From Isoetes taiwanensis (Eukaryota; Streptophyta; Lycopodiopsida; Isoetales; Isoetaceae), in contig JAJEKV010000013.1 in NCBI GenBank assembly GCA_021234155.1, positions 14,983,877 through 15,047,876 of the forward strand: a stretch of 64,000 nt of DNA, read 5' to 3'. A program made the position numbers and the translations under genes. Below the pieces are notes generated by a model. It was not told where the DNA came from. It was given only the letters and a program-made list of their open reading frames with translations, and ran no database searches. Below, piece by piece: positions 44,761-55,479 of the stretch (position 1 is the stretch's first letter; each line of letters opens with the position of its first letter).

Positions 44761-47700
44761 TTCTCTTTCTTTTTTTTTTCCTCCTTTTTTTTTTCTCTTT
44801 TTCCCTTTTCCTTTTTTTTCCCTTTTTTTTTCCTTTTCATTTTTCAAATTATGCCCTTTTCCTTTTCCTTTCCCTTTTTTTCCATCCCTTTCCATTTCCC
44901 CATTTTCCTTTTCCTTTTTTTTCCTTTTCAATTTTCCCTCTTTTCCTTTTCCTTTTTCCTTTTTTTTTCCTTTCTCTTTCATTTTTCCTTTCTTTTTCCT
45001 TTCCCTTTTTTTCTCTTTTCCCTTTTCTTTTTCCCTTTTTTTCTCGATCCTTTTGCATAACCTTTCATTTTCCATTTTCTCCTATCCTTTTCACCCTTAT
45101 TTTTTTGAATCCAATTTTTTCTCCTAAATCTTAGCATTTTCATATAATCTTAACCATCAAATTAGTGTTATAATTTGGAGGTTTTCCTCCTTTTCCCTTT
45201 CTCTCTTCCACTTTTTCCCTTCAAGACTTTCCCTCTCCTCTATGTTTTTTCTTTTGGAGTTCCTTTTCCTTTTCCCCACCTTTTTTCCCCTCCTTTTTCT
45301 ATTTTTCCTTTTTCCGGTGATTACCCCTTTTTTCCCTTCCTCTCAATTTTCCTTTCTTTTTTTTCCTTTCTTTTCCTCATCCTTTTTGTTCTTTTTTCCT
45401 TTGTTGTTTCAACCTTCTCTTTTTTTTGGATTTTTCTTCCTTTTCTTCCCTTCTCCTTTTAATTTCCTCTTTATTTTTCAAATTCCTTTTTTTTTCCTTC
45501 TTTTCCCTCCCAGGATTTCCCTTTCCTTTTAAATTTTTTCCTTTTTCTTTCTCCTTTTTTGCCATCTTTTCCTCTTTCCCTTTTCGGTTCCCTTTTTCCT
45601 CCCTTCCTTTTTCCCTTCCCTTGTCTTCCCTTTTTTTCCTTTTCCTTTTCCTTTTCCTTTTCCTTTTTCCCTTTTCCTTTTCTTTTCCTTTTCGGACCCC
45701 TTTCCCTTACCTTTCTACCCTTTTCCTTATCCCTTTTTTTCTCTTCCCTTTTTACTCGTGTCCCTTTTTCCTCTACTCCTCAATTTTTCTTTTTCTCCTT
45801 TCTTTTCCTTTCCTTTTTTGCCTTTTTTTTTTTTTTTTCCTTTTTATCCATGCCTTTTTGCCTTTCATTTTGCCATTCTCTCCCTACCTTTCTTCTTACT
45901 TCGAGGCATGGCCAATTATGTCAGTTGAGTCAGTTTTTGCATTCAAATGCAATCATATCTTCTCCCATCTAAATTAGGGTTTGCTTCATGACATCCGTTA
46001 AAGCCCTTTTCTCTCTTCCTCTTTTTTTCCCTTCATTTCCTCTTCTCTTTCTTTTCTCTTCCTTTTTTCTATTTTTTTTCCCCACCTTTTTTTTTTTTTT
46101 CCTTTTTTTTCCCTTTATTTTTACTTGACATCTTTTTCCTTCCTTTTCCTTTCTTTCTCTTCCTTTTCTTCCTTCTTTTTCCCCATTTCCTCCCTTTCTC
46201 TATTTTTTTTTTCTCTTTCCTTTTCCCCTTCCCCTTCCCTTTTTTTTTTTTTTTCCTCTTCCCACCCTTCTCTCCCTTTTCCTTACTTTTTTTTTTCCCC
46301 TTTTACTTGTTTTTCCTGTCTCTTTTTTTGTCATTTCTCCTTTTCCCATTTTCTCTTTTTCCTTTTTTTCTTTTCCATCCTTTTCATTTTTTCCATTCTC
46401 TCCTTTTCCTTTTCCATTTTTCATAAGTAAATCTTTCTCATATGATCTGGGCCCAAATTAGGGTTTTTTTTCCTTTTTTAACTAGTAATTTTCTTTTCTT
46501 TAATTTCCTTTCCCCACCCTCTTCCTCTTGCCTTCCCTTTCCCTTCCCTTTTCCCTTTCTCTTTTTCCCTCTTTTTTTTCCCCTTTTCTCTTTCCCCTTT
46601 TCTTTTCCTGTTTTTTTTTTCCTTTCCCCCCTTTCCTCTTCCTTTTCCTTTTCCTTTTCCTTTTCTATGATTTTTCTTGGCCATTTTTTTTCTCCTTTCC
46701 CTACCTTTTCATGTGCCCTTTTTTTCCTCTTGTAGAAGGTTGCCATTTTCCCCCATCTCGAACATTCCTCAATTTTCCTTTCTCCTACCCTTTTTTCTTT
46801 CTTTTCCTTTTTCCCTTTCTTTTTTCATTTTCTCATCCTTTTCCTTTTCTTCCCTTTTTCAAATTATTCCTTGCTTTTTGTCTTTCCTTTTTCCTCATTT
46901 TTCCTTTCAAATTCCTTTTTTCTTTTCTTCTCTTTTCTCTTTTTTCACCCTTTTCTCTTTCCTTTCCCTTTTTTCCTCCTTTTTTTTCTCTTTTTTCACG
47001 TTCACTTTTCCCAAGTTCTCTTTTCCCTTTTCCCCTCTCTTTTCCTTTTTACTTTTCTTTTTCCATAGACTTTTGCAACCTTTTCTTATTTTCCCTTACC
47101 TTTTCTTTTCTCACCTTTACTTCTTACCCTTCTCATGGTGCTTTTTTCCTTTCCCTTTCCCCTAGCCTATTCTATTCCTTTTTCTATTTTCTTTTATCTT
47201 TCCTTTTCCTTTTCTCCTTCTCTTTCCTTTTTCCTCTTCCCTTTTTTTTATTCCTTTTCCTTTTTCCCTTTCATCGTTTTCCTTTTCCTTCCCCTTTCCC
47301 CTTTTCCCTTTCATCGTTTTTCTTTTCCCTTCCCCTTTTCCTTTTCCCTTTTTCCCTTTTCATCGTTTTCTTTTTCCCTTCCCTTTTCCGTTTCCCTTTT
47401 CCCTTTTTTCTCTTTCTTCGTTTTTCCTTTTTCCTTCCCCTTTTTCCTTTTCCCTTTTCCCTTTTCCCTTTCATCGTTTTCCTTTTTGTTTCCCTTTTCC
47501 TTTTTCTCTTTCATCGTTTTTTCCTTTTCCCTTCCCCTTTCCCCTTTTCCTTTTCCTTTCATCATTCTTCCTTTTCCCTTCCCCTTTTCCTTTTCCTTTT
47601 CCCTTTTTCCCTTTTTTCCTTTTTTCCTTTCATCGTTTTTTCCTTTTCCCTCCTCACTTTTCCTTTTCCCTTTTCCCTTTTCGGGTTTTCCCTTTCATCT

Positions 47701-47930
47701 TTTTCCTTTTCCCTTCCCCTTTTCCTTTTCCCTTTTCCTTTCATCGTTTTCCCTTTTCCCTTTTCCCTTTCATCGTTTTTCCTTTTCCCTTCCCCTTTTC
47801 CTTTTCCCTTTTCCCTTTTACCTTTCATCATTTTTCCTTTTCCCTTCCCCTTTTCTTTTTCCCTTTTCCTTTTTCTTTTCCTTTTCCTTTTCCTTTTTCC
47901 TTTCCCCCCTTTTTCCTTTACCCTTAAGAG
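44760..47930 (+). repeat. Polypyrimidine tract (TTTTCC-type), about 3.2 kb pure
   Basis: It is almost exclusively C and T on the plus strand, dominated by CCTTTT and CCCTTTT phrases, with short interruptions (for example at 45900-45990 and 46430-46460). All long open frames here encode only F, S, P, L (or K, G, E, R on the other strand) and are not genes. Confidence 0.9.
47265..47850 (+). repeat. Minisatellite CCCTTTCATCGTTTT within the polypyrimidine tract
   Basis: About a dozen copies of TTTCATCGTTTT (some TTTCATCATT or TTTCTTCG) are separated by 30-70 bp of CCTTTTCCC, making the only regular higher-order structure of the tract. Confidence 0.75.
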
Positions 47931-47934
47931 ATCA

Positions 47935-48063
47935 AATCACGACCAATCATGGTGATAGTAAAGTCGTGCGATAAATCTCAAACCTTTGGATGCACTCAAA
48001 TGATCTCGAACATTCAAATTAGGGCTTGATCCAAGAATTACGGTATAACATTATAATATAAGA
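47935..48063 (-). mobile_element. Helitron-like 5' end D (minus strand)
   Basis: Read on the minus strand, after an A, the sequence starts TCTTATATTATAATGTTAT and shortly after has AAGCCCTAATTTG. The same start (TCTTATATTATAATGTTAT, then CAGCCCTAATTTG) occurs at 49238 on the plus strand. The element would run leftwards into the polypyrimidine tract (purine-rich in element orientation, as in insertion A). The 3' end is not found. Confidence 0.45.
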
Positions 48064-48109
48064 TTATTATTATAAAAGAAATGGGAAAAATAAAAGCCCG
48101 CCTTGCAAC

Positions 48110-48220
48110 TTTAAAAAACGAGCGTCGTTTAAGGCGTATGAGGCGTCGTTCCCGGCGTTTAAAAGATCGTTCGGCGTCTATAGCGGCGTTCTGCGGCTAT
48201 ATGGCGTCGTTCGAAATTTG
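48110..48220 (+). repeat. Left cluster of GCGTCGTT motifs
   Basis: GCGTCGTTTAAGGCGT, GGCGTCGTTCCCGGCGT, GATCGTTCGGCGT and GGCGTCGTTCG lie within about 100 bp. The same motif recurs right of the CACTA transposase relic (60.7-61.95 kb), suggesting subterminal repeats. Confidence 0.6.
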
Positions 48221-49237
48221 ATTTTTGTTTTAGGTATCTTTGAGATGCCATATATATTGCCCTATTAGTCCTCCGGCTTCTCGCGCCCTCCCCCCCCCTC
48301 TTTGCTCCTGCGCCCTCCGGCTTCCTCCTCCTCCTAAAAGCCGTCAGACTCCTCACCATGTGGTTAGGCCATGGCGCTTCTCTGATGCATGCGCTTGATG
48401 CCGCACCGATTCCCGTCACCATGCCTTCTTGCTGGAGTTTTGCCAGCGCCTCGGTTAGGTGGCTAGAGGCAGAACCTAACCAAGAAAAGCGGGTTCAAAC
48501 AAGCCATGACAAGGCTGCGTGATAGGGGCAAGAAAGACCTGCAGGTTCGCTTATCTTGGGGCCGGAACCTTCCCTCAATCTGAGGCTCGAGTGCACGAAG
48601 AAATGCATGGTGAGCTTCGTTGTGCTTGGCTCATTATGCTAGAGGATAGGGGCCTTTGGGAAGGGAAACATTTCTTTGAAAGCCCTACTTTCAAAAGTTG
48701 CACCAGACCAAACCGGGACATGGGAAGTTTTCATTACATGAATTCCTTGGGGAAGCTTTCTTTTTGCTGCCGGGAGGGGCTTGATTCCAGCCGGGGAGGC
48801 TTGTTACGGCCGGGGTGGAGGAAATCACCGTCGAGCACCGCCGAACTGCGAGTGGATCCTCTTGGATTGATATATACCACTAGATGTGCTGGCATCCACT
48901 TTCGGGGATTGTATTTGAATTGTGTATGGGTTTTTATATGAATTTTGTATTTTGAAGGGAATACATATATGATTTTTGTATATGAATCTTTTTTTTTGAA
49001 GGGAATCTTACATTTTATGATTAATTAAACATAAAGCGTGTACTCAAGCGTATGTAGAACTGCACGAATCGGGCTTGCAAACCAAAGGTCTATACTAGGA
49101 TGCCAATTAACTTGGCATAAATGTCTATGATAACCCGAGGATTTGCAATACTAATGTTGCCTAATATGGTTTGTAGTATACACAAATTCGTTGATTGCAA
49201 AAGTATTTTCTTATTCATATGTGGGAAGAAAATATAA
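48221..49237. other. Stretch without a recognisable gene
   Basis: A GC-richer part (48240-48880) has an open frame of 140 codons (48519-48941, +) with no family features I know. The part from 49140 to 49237 resembles 55110-55245 (TATACACAAATT, AAAGTATTTT, TGTGGGAAGAAAATA). Confidence 0.4.
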
Positions 49238-49300
49238 TCTTATATTATAATGTTATTGTGTAAGTGTTGGACCCAGCCCTAATTTGGAGGCCCAATGATT
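49238..49300 (+). mobile_element. Helitron-like 5' end E (plus strand)
   Basis: After an A at 49237 the sequence starts TCTTATATTATAATGTTATT and continues to AGCCCTAATTTGG, matching end D in the opposite orientation. Its 3' end was not located. Confidence 0.45.
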
Positions 49301-50821
49301 TTGATGAAGCCAATGGGCCGAGATGATGCCGCGTCGGTTTGAGGAGATAACTTGGTTTTGGCTAGGGTTCGTGAAGGTGGCTATGGCACCTTCCGAAATA
49401 AATGGATGTGAAGGCAAAGCTGACCTTTTGATTTTCCTTTAGTTATACTATTTATAGCTAGGAAATTTTGATTTACTCCATTTCGCGGTTTCTCTTCTCA
49501 TCGCGGACATGCCGCCATGCTGGGCAGGGCGTTTTGAGGGCTTAGGAGGCGGCGATGGTGGAATAATGGGCGTTTTGAGTGTTTGTGCGGAGGTAAGGAT
49601 GTGCGGAGTTGAATACACCCCGGTCCGTTGAGCTTCAAAACTTCGGCTTCCGATTGATTTGGCTTTTGATTTGAGTTATGTAGGATCAGCGCCCTGAACA
49701 TGCAGAGCTTTCTGAACAAGCTTAGGGCACCTCTTCTATAGCCATTTTTACAGAATGCCGGATAAATATACAAAGTCAAATTAGGGTTGCCGACACAATG
49801 CTTTTCGATTGTTTATCTCTGATGTTAATTTGGGATAGCAATTCTAGAACCGAGTTCTTCGGGGCATGTCCCTTTGCATGATGATTTGCCATTACCGGCT
49901 AATATTGCAGATTCGGATATATTTGTTTGCTATACTACCGATTTGGTGCGAAATGATGTGCGCTTGAGATGATTTGAATGCAATGGAGACTTCGATGTAT
50001 AGTATGAGAACAAGAATTTGATCACAATATTTTCATGGATTCAAGAGATCCCTCGATTTTGAGCATTTATATATTTGTTTTTGTTTGTTACTACCTTCGA
50101 AGTGTTTGATCGCGGCTTTATTCTTTATTCTAAGGCATTTAACAATCGCGAGGTCCCTAGGAATAGCCGACTCTTTGGCCCCAAATAAAGGTTAGTTTTC
50201 TTCACTGCCAGTTCTGTTTGTATATTGAGTGCTTGCAGAAGAATTGTTTTACTGTTGCTATGCGGATCTATAGCATTAGCTGCACAAGGGGTAGTTTCCT
50301 AGATCTCAAAATGCTCACCCTTTTTGGAATTGGGGCGGTTCTTTTAAGAGGTGCGGTTGCACTATAAGCGACTTGCTTGATAGGGACATCGATGGAAAGG
50401 TTAGATTATGTCCCCAACTTTGCTCATTTGTTCATCCATGAAATTGTCTCTCAAGTTTATGTTTTCCCATATGTTGGGTAGATGTTGGGTAGATTTATGT
50501 AATCCTGTGCAGCAGTACAAGGGATTTTAGATCCTTTAGGAACGAGATTACAGGCATATTTGTTCTTTTTATAGTAACGGTAGTTTGTCGTGATGAACTT
50601 AATTTATCAGTGGAGGGGTAAGCTATAAGGGCTTATACTACAATTTTAACTTGCCATCTTTTTCGTGATATACAAAATGCACTGTTATCTCATGCTTGAT
50701 CAACCATAAACCATTATATGGAAAATCATGCCATTTTTCTGATACTTAGTTTCTAAATGATTACCTTCAGCTTTAACATTTTCTAGGATTTTTCTGTTTA
50801 CATTTGTTTACAAGATGACAA
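49301..50821. other. Stretch without a recognisable gene
   Basis: This is moderately GC-rich sequence followed by AT-rich sequence. The 93-codon minus frame at 49498-49779 shows no known motif. It may be the body of Helitron-like element E or host sequence. Confidence 0.4.
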
Positions 50822-51163
50822 GATGAGTCTCTTCAGATCTTCAGGACCTTGGGAACTCCCAATGAGAAGATATGGTCTGATTATGTTAATCTGCCTGCAG
50901 TTAAAAATGCAACTTCAAGAACCATTTGTAAGAGCTCAGCTTTGTTATTTCCTTTTTTTTTATCAATCTCAAGGACCACACAAAGGGTTTTGGAGTAATA
51001 AACTCCTATCTTGGATTATTTATCCACATGGTTTTAGAATGGAGACCTTTACTCCGGGGAATTAAGCGTGGGTCGTGGAAAAAAGCTCTGCTGGCACAAT
51101 CGGTTCCAAAAGGTGCCTTTACCAAAAATGAAGGAACTTTATGCAAACCTTCTCTGTTTGTAA
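50822..51163 (+). pseudogene. CDKG/CDK11-type protein kinase, C-terminal fragment
   Basis: 50822-50930 encodes DESLQIFRTLGTPNEKIWSD then YVNLPAVK, matching the segment LDKIFRTLGTPNEKIWPGF.KLPGVK of plant G-type cyclin-dependent kinases. Further on, FWSNKLLSWIIYP fits the FDLLNKLLTYDP helix, and in another frame FQKVPLPKMKELYANLL fits the C-terminal HEWFREVPLPKSKEFMPT, ending at TAA. The blocks are in the right order but in different frames and lack the sequence between them, so this is a compressed relic. Catalytic lobes are absent. It lies between two Helitron-like ends, which fits gene-fragment capture. Confidence 0.72.
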
Positions 51164-51770
51164 TGACCATGATCGGTAAGCCTTTCTATGTGCTTTGTGT
51201 GGTTTTGAAAGGCGGCGAAAAGTTTGGATCCTTTAGAAGAGCGGAAAGCGTGAACTCCATTAAGGCGTGACCTTGGAACATGAGGTCTTTGATTGAGACA
51301 TTATTTTCATTGGTCTAACACTACGCTAAATGGTTTTGACTTTGGAATGAGAAATTTCTATATGGAGCTTGCTTCCCATGTGGACACATGCTGGCCTTCA
51401 CACAATTTTACGACTTAGACAAAGTTTCCTATTCATTGGGAAGCACAACCAACACACAGAATAAAGTATGGACTCTTAAGATGAACATGGCCATGTAAAT
51501 TAAATTGCATTTCCCAACATTTCTTTTTTTAAATGAAACAACTAGAACAAGTAATACAAAATATGGACTCTTAAGATGGACATGACCATCTAAATTAAAT
51601 TGAATGTATATATGCAACATAACATTACAATGTAACCACACAAAATCAATGTAATAGGCTACTAACAATGTAATAACCTGCTTTTAGCGATGGTATGAAC
51701 CAAATGTGCACAAACATTTGTATGTTAGAAAAGTTCTAACAAATGTTACATGTTCAAAATATAAAGAATA

Positions 51771-51835
51771 CTAGTAATGGTGCCCAGCGTTGCTGGGCAT
51801 AAGTTGGGAATCTATGTGGACAAAAACCTATTCAG
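51771..51835 (-). mobile_element. Helitron-like 3' terminus C (minus strand)
   Basis: On the minus strand, GCCCAGC-AAC-GCTGGGC (51798-51782) forms a perfect 7-bp hairpin, followed after ACCATTA by CTAG and then T. A hairpin close to CTRR with insertion before T is the Helitron 3' end. The upstream text CTGAATAGGTTT and CCCAACTTAT matches the end of insertion A. The body runs rightwards into 51.9-52.9 kb; the 5' end is not found. Confidence 0.75.
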
Positions 51836-51904
51836 CTCAGACTCCTTTTCATAAATCTAATATAATAGAAACTAATCCCAGCATTTCTTTGAGCTTTTAG
51901 AGGG

Positions 51905-52860
51905 CTTTTGTGCATTCGACACTTTCCTTCCTTTTCCTTTGCCTTTTTGCTCTATTCTTTCATTTTTTTTCCTTCATTTTCCTTTTACACACTTTGTTTC
52001 CTTTTCCCTTTTTTTTCTTATGTTTCCTACATATCTTCTTTTCCCTTCCCCCCTTTTTTTTTTTTTCCTTTTTTTCCCCTTTTCCCTTCACTTCCCTTCC
52101 CTTTCCTTTTCCTTTTCCCTTCCTTTTTTTCCTTTTCTTTTTCCCTTCCCTTTTCATCATTTCTCTTTGCCCTTTTTTTATTTTCCCTCTCTTTTTTTCC
52201 CTTCCTTTTCTTTTACTTTCCACTTTCCCTTTCCCTTTTCCCATACCCCTTTTTAGTTCTCTTTTCCCCACCTTTTTCATATGCCTTTTCCTTCCTTTAC
52301 CCATCCTCTTCCTCTTTATCCCTTGCCCTTTTCCACTTCTCTTTTCCATTTCCCTCTCCCATTTTCCTCATGCCCATCTTTTCCCTTGCCTTCTCTGCTT
52401 TCCGCCTTCCTTTTCCTTTTTTCCTTTCCCTTTCCCTTTTCATTCTTTCACCCACCCAAAATTTAAAAAGCTTTTCCCGTTTTCCTTTTTCCTTTCTTTT
52501 CTTCCTTCTTTTTTTTTCTTTTCTCTTTCCCTATGCCTCTTTCCATTCCCTTTTCTCCTACCCTTTTATGTGCCCATTTTCTCATTTCCCACCCTCTCCT
52601 CCTTTTCTCTTTTCCACTTTTCCCTCTCCTCTAATATTTTTCACCTTTCCTCCCTTTCTCTCTTCCTTTTGTTCCGTGCCCTTTTCCTTTCCTCTTCCTC
52701 TTCCTCTTTTCAATTCATTGCTCCCTTTCCCTTCTCCTGTTCTCTTTTCCCCCCTTTTTTCCTCCTTTTAGACCCTTTCCCTCTTTTTCTTTTTCTCGGT
52801 TCCTTTTTCCTTTTCCCTTTTCATTTTGGACTTTTTTCTTTCCGTTTTCCCCTTTAGAGA
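51905..52860 (+). repeat. Second polypyrimidine tract, about 0.95 kb
   Basis: CCTTTTCC-type tract. In the orientation of terminus C it is purine-rich, as are the tracts in insertion A. Open frames of up to 315 codons are composition artefacts. Confidence 0.85.
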
Positions 52861-53389
52861 TCCAATATGGTCTTTATCTTTTACATGCGAGAACCCTTTT
52901 ACCTTTCCTGCACCTAGATCCCTTCCTCGATTTTTCCATGCCCTTCCAATCATTTTTCTGGTTTCCATTATAATAGTTAAGATATTTTCCCCATTGAAAT
53001 TTCCCTCTTCCTTTTTTGTATTTTTTTCCAAAGTTTTAACCAAGAACCTTTGTTGAACCATTGAGATAAATATCGAGAAAAGTTTGTATGTAGGCCTAAA
53101 GTTCCCCCTTCCCTTTTCTTGTGTTTCCCTAAAAACAACAATGATAAGGAAAAAACAGTTCCAGGAAAAACTTTGCCTCAACTTTTCTTGAGCTTGGCTT
53201 TCTATAGTAATTTTGAAAAATTAATACATTCCCAAGGGTTCAAATCCCATGGGCATAACAACTAAAAAGTATGGCATAATAGCAACCTTAAAATTCTTTG
53301 GAAGGCAACTACCGGAATAATTAACAACTTCCCAAAAATTGTCTCATTGCCTCATCAAAAATTGTCTCATTGAAAAATTTCTTCTTTCA
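52861..53389. other. Stretch without a recognisable gene
   Basis: T-rich sequence fading into AT-rich spacer; a minus frame (52768-53181) is mainly the continuation of the purine strand. No motif is recognised. Confidence 0.4.
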
Positions 53390-55120
53390 TCAGCCTTAAA
53401 GGGTGGCCCAAGAAAAACTCTTAGAAGATAAGTAGGGATCCCTTTCCAAGTTAGGGGCTTTTTTTGCGGGCCTATCATTTCCAGGTTCTTAGAGGATAAG
53501 TAGGGACACCTTCCAAGTTAGGGCATTTCCTTGGCCTATCATTTACAGGTTCCAACTTATCCTCATGCAAGTAATCAAGTTCCTATTATACTTATGATTT
53601 TATCAATAGATGCTTCCCTTTCCGACTCTAGGCGCCACATTCTTTATTTTACTCTTCATTTATATTTTCTTTTAAGGGAATACTCACTCTCTCTTTTTAT
53701 TTTACTCTTCATTTATATATTGTATAGGTGAACGACTTATTTTTAAAGATAAGTAATAACAATAAAAGAAGAAAGATATGCTTTTAGATTCAAGATATTA
53801 ATGTAAACTAGATTATATTCTATCAATTCATCTTAGGGCTTGCATCCAAAGTAAGGGTGCTATTTAGGTTCAAATATTTTTTAAAATGTGTTAATGACTT
53901 AAAGATAGAATTTTAAGTCATGACCATGTCTTCTGAACAAAGAAGCATATTGTATAAGACAATATGGGATACTCGTTGCTATATTGTTGCTATAGCGATC
54001 GAAGGATCCAAATTCATGTCTCTTTGTCAACGCCCAAATTTATGCCCTTTTTCCCTTCTAATCAAAACATCAACCCTACGAAATGAGTTGATGCGAAAGG
54101 AGAACACCATCTAACAACATGAGAAAATGCTTTCTATAGTAAAAAAAAAAGGGGAACAAATTAAAGAAGTGGAAGGGCTTTTAGGAATAAAACAAGGGAA
54201 ATCCATCAAAGAAAGTCTAGATTCTCAATCAAGGGGCACCTCGATAATTAACATGCATTTCCCGCTTGACCTCTAATTGCCTCAACAAACATAGAAGACA
54301 TTAAGAAGTCTTGCCAATGCATCAAAAGCATCTAGGCCAAAGGACACAAATGTGGAACTCTTCTAAGAGAGTGATGAATTGGAAAGCAAAGCTATTCTTG
54401 AAAGGATAATGCATGAGTGGTGAGAGGAGACCTCAATATCAATTAGGGGCATTCTTGGCCTATCATTCTGAGGTTCAAGTCTTATACCCATAAAGTTTTG
54501 GATGTCATGAATCAAACCCTAATTTATTATGGAAAACTAATTGCATTTTTATCAATAGATGCAAACTAATGTCCTAAGAGGGCGAAAAGGAAAATTTGCC
54601 ACATACTTTATTTTACTCTTCATTTATATTTTCTTTAAGGGGAATACTCACTCTCTTTTTTTTTTACTCTTCATTTTATATATTGTATGATTGAGCAGCA
54701 CTTATTTTTAAAGATAAGTAATAACAATAAAAGAAAAGATATGCTTACTTTTTTAGATTCAAGATATTAAAAATGTAAACCTTTATTTATATTCTATCAA
54801 TTCATCTTCTTGCACAAAGTAAAGGCTATTTAGAGTTCAAACTTTTTTTTAAAATGTGTTAATGACTTCCGAGATAGGAATTTTTAAGTCCCTTGACCAT
54901 GTCTTACAGACAAAAGAGCATATTGTATAAGACAATATCAACATTAGTTTGCTATATTGTTGCTATAGCGATCCGAAGGATCCAAATTCATGTCTCTTTG
55001 TCCAGCGTTAAAATTTATGCCTTTTTTCCCTTCTAATCAAAACATCCAACCCTCGACCCATGAGTTGATCTTGAGGAGAATACCATCTAACAACATAACT
55101 TGAAGTTGCAATACTAATGA
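53390..55120 (+). repeat. Direct duplication of about 0.7 kb, two diverged copies
   Basis: 53390-54120 and 54420-55110 share GGCCTATCATT, TTTATTTTACTCTTCATTTA, ACTTATTTTTAAAGATAAGT, TGTATAAGACAATAT and ATCCAAATTCATGTCTCTTT in the same order. A smaller repeat (GATAAGTAGGGA, TTCCAAGTTAGGG, GGCCTATCATTT) occurs twice within 53420-53560. No gene is seen. Confidence 0.75.
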
Positions 55121-55479
55121 AAAAAAAAATTAATATGGCAAAAAAAGGTATACACAAATTAATGTGTTCGAATGCTCTTGCTTATCTAATTTTAAAGTAT
55201 TTTTCCATTATTCAATGTGGGAAGAAAATAATAATCATAATAGTAATCATAATAAAGTAATGAAGGTTCAATCGATGGTAGTCTTCTATCATGACAATGA
55301 TGCCCCCCAACCCCCCAACCTCCCTATTAGGCCGCCATCTCTTCTTCACCTTCAAATATCGGCGGGGAGGCGAGCCTTACATGGAAACTGAACCACCTTG
55401 ATCTTGCAAAGGATGCGGAGCGAAGGTGACCTACAAAACCTCTATTACATTAGTTCCTTTGTTAATGACATATATAAAA

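Noticed and set aside
46528-47955. 475-codon open frame and many other 60-280-codon frames in the polypyrimidine tract
   Set aside because: The translation is almost only F, S, P and L; absence of stops follows from the C/T composition.
51317-51335. CACTACGCTAAATGG as a CACTA terminal repeat
   Set aside because: No inverted partner with matching target bases was found near the right motif cluster.
51908-52857. 287- and 315-codon overlapping frames
   Set aside because: Same composition effect in the second polypyrimidine tract.
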